Program-made: the position numbers and the translations under genes | The notes under the pieces: model-generated | What the model saw: the letters and a program-made list of their open reading frames with translations, nothing else | The model's database searches: none | What the model was told of the DNA's origin: nothing | Assembly (NCBI GenBank): GCA_034520365.1 | Contig: JAXHNP010000002.1 | Coordinates: 434,001-498,000, forward strand | Direction: 5' to 3' | Length of the DNA stretch: 64,000 nt | From: Desulfobacterales bacterium | GTDB taxonomy: Bacteria; Desulfobacterota; Desulfobacteria; Desulfobacterales; Desulfosalsimonadaceae | In this document: piece by piece, positions 1 through 9,248 of the stretch | How positions within the stretch are numbered: position 1 is the stretch's first letter | Layout of the letters: each line of letters opens with the position of its first letter

Positions 1-1
1 T

Positions 2-655
2 GAAAAACTGGCGCCATTTTTTTCTAACACAGCAGAGCTGATCAATTTTGGCAAAAATCTCGGCTTGTCTTTAAACCAGCGGCTCATCTCCCGCCTTAAG
101 CGGCTGCGTCGCCTTTCGGATTCGGTCCAGGCGCAGATTCTGTCCGGGGCCATTCCCCTGACCATCGCCCTTGCCTTAGAAAAACTGGAACCTCCGGCAG
201 CCGAGGCTTTGGCTGATTTTTTTGATGGGCTGCGGCCGACTTTGAATCAGCAAAAGGAGATGCTGGAGTGGATCCAGGAAATCGCCGGGGCTTGCGATCA
301 ATCCATACCCGATGTTCTTAAAACCACCCCGATTCCGGAGATACTTGCGGACCAAGATCTCGATCGGCCGCAGAAATTAAAAAAAGTTCGGAACGTTTTG
401 AAAGAGCGGCGGTATCCGACGATCTGCCGTTTTGAGGCTGTGATGGAAAAAAACCGCAAGGCCCTTAATCTGCCGGCCGATATTAGGCTTTCCGCCCCGG
501 CCGGTTTAGAAGACGACCGGTTTTCAATGACCATAACATTTCGCTCGCCGCTTGAATTCAAAGAGCGAATTGAAGCCCTGTCGAATATGGCCGATGATCC
601 CCGCTTTACTGCGATTGTAGATAAGCAAATTGACGATCAAGCACCTCTATATTGA
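2..655 (+). CDS. ParB-like (KorB/Spo0J-type) protein, 3' part only
   Basis: The reading frame is open to the left edge of the window, so the true start and the expected N-terminal ParB/sulfiredoxin-like domain lie outside. The visible part begins with a helical stretch, including an ILSGAIPLTIALALEKL segment, that resembles the helix-turn-helix region of ParB/Spo0J proteins. A charged C-terminal region without a clear motif follows. The ParB-like assignment rests on this helix and on my recollection that similar ParB-like genes often precede SPL-like radical SAM genes in Desulfobacterota. It overlaps the next gene by 26 bp, which suggests translational coupling. A TTG at 65 is an internal codon, not a convincing start. 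DNA binding is inferred, and a role in chromosome segregation is not implied. Confidence 0.55.
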   Translation, partial: EKLAPFFSNTAELINFGKNLGLSLNQRLISRLKRLRRLSDSVQAQILSGAIPLTIALALEKLEPPAAEALADFFDGLRPTLNQQKEMLEWIQEIAGACDQSIPDVLKTTPIPEILADQDLDRPQKLKKVRNVLKERRYPTICRFEAVMEKNRKALNLPADIRLSAPAGLEDDRFSMTITFRSPLEFKERIEALSNMADDPRFTAIVDKQIDDQAPLY

Positions 656-1727
656 CAAAGACGTGGCGGATTTTCCGCTCACCCGGCAGATTCAATCCCG
701 GCTCAACATCCCCGCAGAAGTCGTCGATTCGGCGGAATCCGTATTCCGCGCCATTGCCGGCCTGCCCGATCCGGTAAGTGCCGGCAAACAGCGGCTGTTC
801 GTCACCCATAATAAGGGCGCGTTTATCCGGCCCTGCCCGGGCACCCGCTGCTATACCTGCTGCCGCTACATGATCCTTCATATCGGCACCTTTTGTTTGA
901 TGGATTGCGCCTATTGTATCCTTCAGTCCTATTTCCACCCCCCCATGCTGCAGTATTATGTCAACCAGGCGGCCATGATGGCCGCCCTTGATCAGGCCTT
1001 CGCCCAAAGGCGGTTTCGGCGCATCGGTACCGGCGAATTTACGGACAGCCTGATCTGGGAATCCATTGATGCGATTTCGGAAAAACTGATTAAAAAATTT
1101 TCCACACAATCCCAGATGGTATTGGAGATAAAGACCAAAACCACGCGGATTGATCATTTGCTGGATTTGGCGCACAACCGGAAAACCATTATGGCCTGGT
1201 CTTTAAACACCGAAACGGTGATAAAAAGAGAGGAACGACGAACAGCCGGTTTAGAGGCCAGACTCAAGGCGGCTTACCGGTGCCAGCAGGCCGGTTACCC
1301 CCTGGCCTTTCATTTTGACCCCCTTATTCTTTATCCCGGATGCGAACAGGAGTATGCGGATGTGTTGGACCGGCTTTTCACCCGGATCAATCCGGATCAG
1401 ATCGTCTGGATCAGCGTCGGCAGTTTTCGGTTTATGCCGGATTTAAAACCGATTGTTGCCCGTCGGTTTCCGGATTCCAAGATTATTTACGGCGAGTTTA
1501 TTAAAGGCCTGGACGGCAAAATGCGATATTTTAAACCCCTGCGGCATGCCCTTTATAAAAAATTCATCGATGATATCAAAGCCCGGGCCCCGGACCTATG
1601 CGTCTACTTCTGCATGGAAGATGAAAAAACATGGGAACATGTATTTGGATTCCGGCCCGCGGATCACGGGGGGCTGCCGGCGATGCTTGACAATTCGGCC
1701 ATCAGGCACTGCGGTCTGAGCCCATAA
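630..1727 (+). CDS. SPL-like radical SAM protein (spore photoproduct lyase family)
   Basis: A 365-residue radical SAM protein. The cluster-binding motif CX3CX2C is at Cys89, Cys93 and Cys96 (FCLMDCAYC), preceded by CYTCCRY at 74-80. The overall sequence, including a TKTTRIDHLLDLAHN region, resembles spore photoproduct lyase, which reverses a UV-induced thymine dimer using S-adenosylmethionine. True SPL carries a hydrogen-donating cysteine about 45-50 residues after the motif. Here there is no cysteine between residue 96 and about residue 210, and the corresponding region reads GTGEFTDSL. It is therefore SPL-like, probably with another or altered substrate. The start is TTG inside the upstream gene, and no ATG lies near the conserved N-terminus. 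Confidence 0.8.
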   Translation: MTIKHLYIDKDVADFPLTRQIQSRLNIPAEVVDSAESVFRAIAGLPDPVSAGKQRLFVTHNKGAFIRPCPGTRCYTCCRYMILHIGTFCLMDCAYCILQSYFHPPMLQYYVNQAAMMAALDQAFAQRRFRRIGTGEFTDSLIWESIDAISEKLIKKFSTQSQMVLEIKTKTTRIDHLLDLAHNRKTIMAWSLNTETVIKREERRTAGLEARLKAAYRCQQAGYPLAFHFDPLILYPGCEQEYADVLDRLFTRINPDQIVWISVGSFRFMPDLKPIVARRFPDSKIIYGEFIKGLDGKMRYFKPLRHALYKKFIDDIKARAPDLCVYFCMEDEKTWEHVFGFRPADHGGLPAMLDNSAIRHCGLSP

Positions 1728-1887
1728 ACGCTTTGCCCGGAAAATAAGCATCCGGCCGGCATCGGGGCTCTACGCCGTCATTTAGGAGTAATTTATTTGA
1801 CTTTTGAACGGGGTTCAACTAAAGTTTTTACCGAGTTATCATCCCATAAGGCAATTTAACTGCGTTCAATCGATTGAGGAGAAACTC

Positions 1888-3915
1888 ATGAAAAAACAAC
1901 GTTTGGCTTTATCCTATCTAATCATCTTCTGCCTTGCCAGCCTCGTTTGCGCACAATCCACTTTTTCCCAGACCAGTCAGCCGCATGCGGATGCCGTGAT
2001 TAAAATCGTGCAAATAGACAAAATACTGGAAACGGTAGATCGTATTTCAGCGGCGGTGCCTGATCAGTCCCAGTCATCCCCATCCACCTTTGTTCGCTCC
2101 ATGCTGATGGGCACCTCCTGGATTGATCCGGATCGCGCCATTGTTGGCGGGGTATTTTTAAAAAATGACCCGGCGCAACAGCCGGATGCCGCTGCCCTGA
2201 TTCCCTTTCGAAAGCCCAATGACGATTTTCTGATGAATTACAATGCGGTTGCCGGCAGTGACTACTATATCATCAGCCTTCCGCCCGGCCAGGGCGGAAT
2301 GGTTTCGGATCGGATGGAAGAAGCCCTGGTGGCCGCTTCCCTTAAACCGCCGGATGGGTTGATCTCCCTTGATCTGGCCGCAAGCCAGATCATTGCCAAA
2401 GCGGAGCCGCAAATCCAGAACATGCTTGAATCCTTAGAGCAAAAAGTACCGCCTGAGGATTCGGATACAGACCTGTCGCCCAAACAGGTGAAGCAAATGC
2501 TGGCCAATTTGATTGAAACCGGCAAACAACTGGAAAGGGTCTCCATCGGCCTGGATATGACTGAGGCGGAATTCGCATTTTTCTGTAATGCCAAGGCTCT
2601 TGAGGATTCCGGTTTGGCAGCCACCTTTGATGTGGAAAAAGCCAGGGAACCATTGATACTGGCAGATTATCAGCCGGACTATCCCATAAAATTTCGCTCG
2701 CAGCCCTATGATATCAACGCGGTAATGGATTTTTTTGATCAAAACTTTGCCCCGGTGTATGAACAGATGGGGGTGGATTTCGGTAAATTAAAAGAAATGA
2801 CCCGGTATTTTTCCGGTGAGATGGCCGGTGGGGCATCTTTTGGAAAAGACAGGCTGGATCTGGAGGTTATTGCGGTCTTTGAAGACGCCGGTGAAATCCC
2901 GGATAATTACCTGGACGCCGTATATTTGCCATGGATCCTGAATTACGGCAAAACTATGGCTGAATATGTCAGCCGGCTATCCCCTGATGTCCAGGTTGAA
3001 AACTTTTTCGAACGAACGCCGGACTCAACCGTGGCCGGACAATCCGTTGCAGGGCTTAAGGGAAAAATGCCGGTAGACATGCAAACCGGTCAAAATACGT
3101 TATCCTTTCAACTGCGCATGACCCGGCTGGGCAACATGCTTTTAACCGCCTCGGATGATCAACAGCTGAAAACGCTGATTGAAAACGCCAAGGGATTGGA
3201 AAAAGCCCCGGCGGGCGGGCCCTTGATGCAGATGGATATCGATTTGGCGGCTTATTTAGAGGCCATCAGTGAATTCATGCCTGCCCAGTCACAAATAGAT
3301 GCGGGGGAAATTCAAGATATCGGCAGTCTCTCTTATACGCTGGACCTGGCAGACGGCATGCTCAAAACCCGCTATTCCATGCAGCGGGATGCGATCCAGA
3401 AAATGGCCGCCTATTTTAAAGAACTGGGGCAGGGCACTGATGCGGCCGACACCCAAGGGGGGCAAGCCGATCAGGCCCGGCAACCGGGGGACTCGAAAGG
3501 GCCGGAACAAAGTAGCGCCGCCCGTGCCAGGCAGGCTGATGTTGAACCGGATGAAGACAGCCCGCAGTATTGGCTAAACAAGGGTGAGCTGTTTGCGACA
3601 TACGGCAATCAGCGCCGGGCCATTGAACATTATGAGAAAGCTTTAAAAATCGACCCGAATAACAGCAAGGCCTATTTTCATTTGGCCGTCAGCTACGGGG
3701 AGGTCGGCCAATATGAAAAAGCGCTGGATGCCATCAATCGCGGCATTGCGCTACAGCCGGAGGATGGGGATTATCATTATGCCCGCGGCTGGATCCATTC
3801 CCTTGCCGGCAGCAAGGATAAGGCCGAACGGGATATGCAGCAGGCGGCTGAACTCGGAAACCCGGATGCAGAAAAATATCTACAGTCAATTCGCAAGCGG
3901 TATCCGAATAATTAG
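1888..3915 (+). CDS. Secreted protein with C-terminal TPR repeats, function unknown
   Basis: I chose the ATG at 1888 because it follows a good ribosome site (GAGGAGAAA) and opens directly into a signal peptide (MKKQRLALSYLIIFCLASL, then an alanine/serine-rich cleavage region). The frame extends upstream to 1804 only through poor sequence. The mature protein of about 650 residues has a long middle region I do not recognise, which includes a glutamine- and alanine-rich linker near residues 515-550. About three TPR units follow at roughly residues 555-660 (for example HYEKALKIDPNN). It is probably periplasmic or attached to the outer membrane, and TPRs usually mediate protein contacts. No enzymatic motif is visible. 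It is followed after 64 bp by the HD-GYP gene on the same strand. Confidence 0.75.
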   Translation: MKKQRLALSYLIIFCLASLVCAQSTFSQTSQPHADAVIKIVQIDKILETVDRISAAVPDQSQSSPSTFVRSMLMGTSWIDPDRAIVGGVFLKNDPAQQPDAAALIPFRKPNDDFLMNYNAVAGSDYYIISLPPGQGGMVSDRMEEALVAASLKPPDGLISLDLAASQIIAKAEPQIQNMLESLEQKVPPEDSDTDLSPKQVKQMLANLIETGKQLERVSIGLDMTEAEFAFFCNAKALEDSGLAATFDVEKAREPLILADYQPDYPIKFRSQPYDINAVMDFFDQNFAPVYEQMGVDFGKLKEMTRYFSGEMAGGASFGKDRLDLEVIAVFEDAGEIPDNYLDAVYLPWILNYGKTMAEYVSRLSPDVQVENFFERTPDSTVAGQSVAGLKGKMPVDMQTGQNTLSFQLRMTRLGNMLLTASDDQQLKTLIENAKGLEKAPAGGPLMQMDIDLAAYLEAISEFMPAQSQIDAGEIQDIGSLSYTLDLADGMLKTRYSMQRDAIQKMAAYFKELGQGTDAADTQGGQADQARQPGDSKGPEQSSAARARQADVEPDEDSPQYWLNKGELFATYGNQRRAIEHYEKALKIDPNNSKAYFHLAVSYGEVGQYEKALDAINRGIALQPEDGDYHYARGWIHSLAGSKDKAERDMQQAAELGNPDAEKYLQSIRKRYPNN

Positions 3916-3979
3916 GGGTGCCCCCCCCATTGTTATTCGGATGTTTATATTAACGGATTAATCTGAAACACTTTATCCA

Positions 3980-5932
3980 ATGCCTAATGCCTCGTCCAAA
4001 AAGGAAGAGCCTTTATATAACAGCCGGATTATAAACTCCTATATCAAGCTGATCAAGCGGAAATACCCTTCTGTAAATATACGCGAAATGCTTGACTATG
4101 CCGCCATGAAGCCGCAGGAGGTTGATGATCAGGGGCATTGGTTCACCCAGACGCAGGTTGATCGATTCTATGAACAGGCTGTCGCCCTGACGGGAAATGA
4201 AAATATCGCCCGGGAAGCGGGGCGCTATGCCGCTTCTCCTGACTCCATCGGGGCGATGCGTCAATATGTTTTGGGTTTGTCCACCCCGGCAAGAGTATAT
4301 GAATTAATCGGCAAGACAACACAGAATTTTACCCGCTCTTCCAAATATGAGTCCCGCCTGATTTCTCCCAACAAAGTCGAAATCATTGTCTCTCCCCATG
4401 AAGGCACAGTCGAAAAGCCCTTCCAGTGTGAAAACAGGAAAGGGTTTTTTGAAGCCATACTCATGGTTTTTAACAACAAGCCCCCTCAAATTGAACATCC
4501 TGAATGCATGTTTCGGGGGCACAAGGCATGCCGCTATATTATTACATGGGAAAAGAATTTTAATGCCTATTACAAAATTCTCCGGAACTATCTAATTCTT
4601 TTAATGCTGATCGTTGCGCTGGTATCCATAGCCATGCTGCCATTGAAAAGCTGGGTCCTGCTGGTAGCTGCTTTGACGATTGCAATGCTCGGCACCACGC
4701 TGATCGGCGAATACCTTGATAAAAAAAGTTTAAAAGCCGCCATGCAGAATCTTCAAGAGGCAAGTGATCAGCTGGTCAATCAAATTGAAATTAATTACAA
4801 CAATCGACTGGTGACCAGAGAAATCGGTCAGATCATTAACCGGCGCTATAACCTTGAGGATGTACTTAAAGAAGTGGTGGCGGTTTTAAAGCATCGTCTT
4901 GATTTTGACCGCGGTATGATTATGCTGGCCAATCCCCAAAAAACCCAGCTCAAATTCTGGGGCGGATTCGGCTACACGGATGATCAATTGCAGTTTTTAA
5001 GACGCCTTTCGTTTCACCTGGACAATCCATCCTCCAAAGGTGCTTTTGTTATTTCATTCCGCGAACAAAAGCCGTTTTTAATTAATAATATTAATGAAAT
5101 TCAGGATACCCTGTCCGAACGAAGTGTAAATTTTGCAAAAAAAATGGGCGGCAAATCCTTTATTTGCTGTCCAATTATTTGTGATGAGGAAAGCATCGGT
5201 ATTTTTGCTGTTGATAACATCCGATCCAAGCGATTGCTGGTCCATAGTGATGTCAGTCTATTAATGGGGATTTCCCATTTTATCGGAATTTTTATCCGTC
5301 ATACCGAGCACCTGGAAGCCCGGCAGAATCAGTTGAAGTCGATTTTAAAAGTATTGGTTTCCAGCATTGACGCCCGAGATACAGTCACAAAAGGGCATTC
5401 CGAATGGGTGGCTGAATATTCCGTCGGCATATGCGATCAACTCGGACTGAACAAGGACTACCGGGAGATGATTCGGATTGCCGCTTTGCTTCATGATTAC
5501 GGCAAACTCGGCATTCCGGATTCCATGCTGAAGAAAGCGGATAAACTGACCGAATACGAATACGAGTATGTGAAACTGCATGTTGATAAGACCAAAGAAA
5601 TCCTGTCCGAAATCAATTTTGAGGGATCTTTAAAGGAGGTTCCGGAAATTGCCGGTGCCCATCATGAAAAGATGGATGGGTCTGGCTATCCGATGGGCCT
5701 AAAGGGCGAAGAGATACCTTTTGGCGGCCGGATTATTGCGGTTGCCGACTATTTTGAGGCATTAACGGCCAACCGCTACTACAGTGAACCCATGCCACCG
5801 GCAAAAGCATTGGATATGCTTATCGAAAACAACGGCACTTTCTTTGACAAGCAGATTGTAAATGCGTTTATTCAATATTATATGAGGGTTTATGGCGATA
5901 CTGTGCGCTCAGTCAGAACCAAAGTGTCATGA
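3980..5932 (+). CDS. Membrane-anchored GAF / HD-GYP domain protein (putative c-di-GMP phosphodiesterase)
   Basis: A 650-residue signalling protein. Residues 1-195 form an N-terminal sensor-like region. Its end (FRGHKACRY) is reminiscent of V4R-type small-molecule-binding domains, but this assignment is weak. Two adjacent hydrophobic segments at about 204-245 form a membrane hairpin. A short coiled coil and a GAF-like domain (about 285-440) follow, then an HD-GYP domain. The HD dyad is His505-Asp506 in LLHDYGKLGIPD, and the family signature HHEKMDGSGYP begins at His561. HD-GYP proteins hydrolyse cyclic di-GMP, and the key motifs look intact. The 3' end overlaps the convergent methyltransferase gene by 6 bp. 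The nearby PilZ gene is a plausible reader of the same messenger. Confidence 0.88.
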   Translation: MPNASSKKEEPLYNSRIINSYIKLIKRKYPSVNIREMLDYAAMKPQEVDDQGHWFTQTQVDRFYEQAVALTGNENIAREAGRYAASPDSIGAMRQYVLGLSTPARVYELIGKTTQNFTRSSKYESRLISPNKVEIIVSPHEGTVEKPFQCENRKGFFEAILMVFNNKPPQIEHPECMFRGHKACRYIITWEKNFNAYYKILRNYLILLMLIVALVSIAMLPLKSWVLLVAALTIAMLGTTLIGEYLDKKSLKAAMQNLQEASDQLVNQIEINYNNRLVTREIGQIINRRYNLEDVLKEVVAVLKHRLDFDRGMIMLANPQKTQLKFWGGFGYTDDQLQFLRRLSFHLDNPSSKGAFVISFREQKPFLINNINEIQDTLSERSVNFAKKMGGKSFICCPIICDEESIGIFAVDNIRSKRLLVHSDVSLLMGISHFIGIFIRHTEHLEARQNQLKSILKVLVSSIDARDTVTKGHSEWVAEYSVGICDQLGLNKDYREMIRIAALLHDYGKLGIPDSMLKKADKLTEYEYEYVKLHVDKTKEILSEINFEGSLKEVPEIAGAHHEKMDGSGYPMGLKGEEIPFGGRIIAVADYFEALTANRYYSEPMPPAKALDMLIENNGTFFDKQIVNAFIQYYMRVYGDTVRSVRTKVS

Positions 5933-6763
5933 AAACTGTAAAACCGGTTTTCGACCGCAGCAGGCGATGACCGGTGTATAGGTAAATCGGCGGGGATCCG
6001 TAAAGAATCGCTTGAATGATGCGTAGAAACCGTCAAAACCGTCTTTAAAATCCTTATAAAAATCGTATCCCGAGTTTTTTCCAGCCACCATTACTTTTGT
6101 TATCCAGTTAAACTCATCCTTTTCCTGCAGTTTTCCATAAATCATATGATGGGCTTTGATATCGATGTTGATATGGGTGTAGTTAAGATCATATAAAAAG
6201 GAGTATAATTTACGGCCGGCATAGGGATCAAAATCCCGTTCATCCTCTAATGCCTGTATCATACCGTGTAGGCTGTTTTCCAGATTTTGCGGCAGTGCAT
6301 AATGATTCATTGAGTTCAAATCCAAATCAATTAAACAAAGGATGCCGCCGGGTTTCAAAATGTCGGTAAGCTTTTTGACGATATCGAAGCTTGTGGATTT
6401 ATAGTATTCCAGTACGAATCGGACCCAGATAAAATCAAATTGTCCGATGTCTGTTAATGGCTCATGGACATCCCGGCAGATAAAATCGATGTTGTCACCT
6501 GAATAGTGTTTTTTTGCGTAGGCGATGCGCTCGCCGGAATTATCCAATCCAACAGCCGTTCCATGCGGAATAATCAACCGGCTCAGGTAATAGGTCGTCT
6601 TGCCCGGGCCGCAACCAATGTCCGCGATTCGCATATTCGGCTGAATACCTGCCCTCACGGCCTGCTTTTCGATCACCACGGGATCGGTTTTCATGTCCAT
6701 GCGAATGGCTTCTTTATCATTTTCCATGAGATATTTGTAGGCAAGCATGGGTTTAAATTTCAT
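5927..6763 (-). CDS. Class I SAM-dependent methyltransferase
   Basis: About 278 residues from the ATG at 6763. A TTG ten codons upstream, at 6793, is an alternative, and neither has a clear ribosome site. Motif I for S-adenosylmethionine binding is plain (DIGCGPGKTT), followed by an acidic residue at the end of strand 2 (GLDNSGE), a CRDVHE motif and a post-motif LKPGGILCLIDLD. This is the UbiE/Methyltransf_11-25 type fold. The substrate cannot be told from sequence, and the 100-residue C-terminal part is family-specific and unrecognised. The gene is AT-rich, like its PilZ neighbour, which is encoded on the same strand 133 bp upstream. Confidence 0.85.
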   Translation of the reverse strand: MKFKPMLAYKYLMENDKEAIRMDMKTDPVVIEKQAVRAGIQPNMRIADIGCGPGKTTYYLSRLIIPHGTAVGLDNSGERIAYAKKHYSGDNIDFICRDVHEPLTDIGQFDFIWVRFVLEYYKSTSFDIVKKLTDILKPGGILCLIDLDLNSMNHYALPQNLENSLHGMIQALEDERDFDPYAGRKLYSFLYDLNYTHINIDIKAHHMIYGKLQEKDEFNWITKVMVAGKNSGYDFYKDFKDGFDGFYASFKRFFTDPRRFTYTPVIACCGRKPVLQFS

Positions 6764-6926
6764 CTTAGGATTAGTTTTAATTTGTTGATACAATATCCGT
6801 ATATATATTTCAATACAATATTTTGTTTTTTATTACAATAATTATTTAAAGCATAATATCAGTAAGATATTAGACCATTTATAAGTACCTGTTATTATAT
6901 TAAATATTTTTATTGAAGGGGAAAAA

Positions 6927-9032
6927 TTATATCAGATGATTGAAGTTTCTAAAATAGTCATCCGAATGATCCATGCTGAGCGCCCACAAATTATATATTC
7001 GTTCATATTTAAATGGCTGCTCTTCAATATAGGATACGGGATAAATTAATATGGGGAATGTTTTTTGAGCGTATTTTTCAGAAATTTGGGCAATTGCGGA
7101 GTATAGGATGGGCAGGGAGAGTTCATCCCCCTCTAGAACAAAAACGCTCACTGAATTCGTCAGATCGGATAGGTTAAGGGCAAAATCCGAAATATTGGCC
7201 ATCAGGACCGCTTTTAAAGAATGCCTTCCTTTTAATGAATACAATCTTCGCTGACGTTTCATGTTCAGGCTTTGATATTCATTTGATAGATTATGCCGCT
7301 CACTCATATCCTCATCAGGCAACAAATCCAAAGCCTGGAGCATCAAGCCGCCGGCAAGCTGTTCATAAAAATCGAAAAGTTCCGACAAATCTTTATGGGT
7401 CGATTTGACCAACTGCCAGTCCTCCGGCAACTCCGGATTGACATGCTTATGCTTTCGATAATGCAGATAGGCAAACTGATCAATGGAGCAGGCTTTTGGA
7501 TTTTCAATATGCTGTTGGATCCCACCAAAAAAGTGGTTGGTAAATTTATTTTCCGGACGGAAATAACAGATCAAGTAATCCATATGGCTGGAGAATAGGC
7601 GATGGGAATCATAGGTAAAAGCGCCGATTTGTTTTAGTATATCAATACCCACCCGCCGTTCACTGGATGCCAGCGCGGCCAAATGATGAATCAGCCAGGT
7701 GGTTTCATAAAATCGGAGCATGGAGAGATGCCCCTGAATAACTCCCTTTTTTTGCCATGTGAAATACCGTGAGATATTTGAATTCTTAGTATACAGGCGC
7801 TCATATGTTTTTCGAATTTTTTCTTTGGTCGCCTGTATGAATTTATATTTTTGCGGATAAATAAAACCGGTTTCAAAGAAAAATTTCCAAAGTTCATCCA
7901 GGTCTACTTCATTACAGATATAAAGATTTTGATTCTCAGCCTGATGCAGCAGGGACAAAAAGCGCATGTGATCATTGCAATCCATATCAAGAAATGCAAT
8001 GCCGCACTGAACGACAGCCTCATCAGCCTCATTATGCCTGTTTATATTCCTGTATACGACCTGGGCCCGACATTTAAACTTGAATGCATTGGCCAGGTGT
8101 ATGGATAATTCGGGAATCACCATCCCGGAAATCAGTACAGAGTTATCCTCATCATCTTCCACGGAAAGTCCTGAACCGGATACGTCGATAGCATTTAAGG
8201 TGACCAGTTTCGTTGTAAACGGGTGCATGAAAACAATATGGGGTGAGGGCGACAAGTGAATCCGGTTGCTGCGGAATTCTTTGGGGGTAAATCGTTGAAT
8301 GTTTGATTTAAGGGGCTCCAATATGAGGTTTTTTTTTCGCTTCGCTGTCTCCTGTTTTATTATTGCGCATTCACTGGAATATACGGTTTCTGAATTTTTA
8401 ATGACCGCCAGGTTGATATGATCTTTGGGGTTGAGCCACTGATAGGCTTCTTTTGGGGACGAATTGAGTTCGACCCGAAATGAGAATGCACTAAAATCCC
8501 GCAGAAGTCCGCTAAAGACAATGCCATTTTGTGTTAAATGGACCTTTATCGAATCACAAGTAAACCTTCTTGCTTTTCGGATGCTGCTTTGAACCGATTT
8601 GTCCGGCAGTCTAACGCAGATGCCTTTTGGGCCGATTGCCCGGATGGATGCATCAATTGATATGTAATCCCGTCCATCGTTGATTAGAATATTTTGCAGC
8701 AAATAGGATTTTTTGATTTGATCAATATCCGGCGATTCGCCCCAGAGGCAGACAAGGAATTTCCCAAAGCAGGGCTGGGGGAAAACATCAAAAGAAATCA
8801 TGCGTCCGTCTTTGTAATGCTTGAAATTAAGCCGGATGGTTTCCGTATTAAAATGAATCAGGTTTAATTTGTTGATTAATTTTTTCTTACGAACAGTTTT
8901 TTCTTTTTTTCTGGATGGGGGGGCGGGAGCGTTAAGATCGGTATCAATAATTCGAAGGTTGGCGCGGGTAGTATTTAACTCATTTGAAGGGCTCTGTTTG
9001 TTGCTGTTTTTGTCCTCTTCAATATAATCCAT
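6927..9032 (-). CDS. Large PilZ-domain protein with acyltransferase-like C-terminal region
   Basis: A 701-residue cytoplasmic protein with a lysine-rich N-terminus (about residues 40-52). One degenerate PilZ-like stretch lies near residues 155-250. A better one lies near 250-345, with an RSNR element followed by the DVSGSGLSV signature, which is the (D/N)xSxxG loop that binds cyclic di-GMP. The C-terminal half (about 380-701) carries a GHLSMLRFYETTWLIHHLAA-type segment starting near residue 434, then a conserved FFGG region. These features suggest a GNAT-like acyltransferase fold, but this is by resemblance only. The gene is AT-rich relative to the flanking core genes. The likely role is a c-di-GMP effector, with the HD-GYP gene nearby. 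Confidence 0.72.
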   Translation of the reverse strand: MDYIEEDKNSNKQSPSNELNTTRANLRIIDTDLNAPAPPSRKKEKTVRKKKLINKLNLIHFNTETIRLNFKHYKDGRMISFDVFPQPCFGKFLVCLWGESPDIDQIKKSYLLQNILINDGRDYISIDASIRAIGPKGICVRLPDKSVQSSIRKARRFTCDSIKVHLTQNGIVFSGLLRDFSAFSFRVELNSSPKEAYQWLNPKDHINLAVIKNSETVYSSECAIIKQETAKRKKNLILEPLKSNIQRFTPKEFRSNRIHLSPSPHIVFMHPFTTKLVTLNAIDVSGSGLSVEDDEDNSVLISGMVIPELSIHLANAFKFKCRAQVVYRNINRHNEADEAVVQCGIAFLDMDCNDHMRFLSLLHQAENQNLYICNEVDLDELWKFFFETGFIYPQKYKFIQATKEKIRKTYERLYTKNSNISRYFTWQKKGVIQGHLSMLRFYETTWLIHHLAALASSERRVGIDILKQIGAFTYDSHRLFSSHMDYLICYFRPENKFTNHFFGGIQQHIENPKACSIDQFAYLHYRKHKHVNPELPEDWQLVKSTHKDLSELFDFYEQLAGGLMLQALDLLPDEDMSERHNLSNEYQSLNMKRQRRLYSLKGRHSLKAVLMANISDFALNLSDLTNSVSVFVLEGDELSLPILYSAIAQISEKYAQKTFPILIYPVSYIEEQPFKYERIYNLWALSMDHSDDYFRNFNHLI

Positions 9033-9248
9033 ATTATTTTAAACATTAATAGAGGGTTAAAACGGATCGATAAGATAAATTACCGCCATTTCGTATCAAA
9101 TAACGTGAAAGAAATATAAGTGTCAATCATTAAATAATAATTTTTATGTTTGCGTATAAAAAATCTTGCAATAAAAAGAATTAGTTGAAAATTCAAACGA
9201 ACCTCTGCTAAACAATATTTATCTTAACTGCCTAATGATGCGGAATAC

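Noticed and set aside
3980-9032. AT-rich segment as a horizontally acquired island
   Set aside because: Base composition shifts at the methyltransferase and PilZ genes, but there is no integrase, tRNA or flanking repeat, so transfer is not supported beyond composition.
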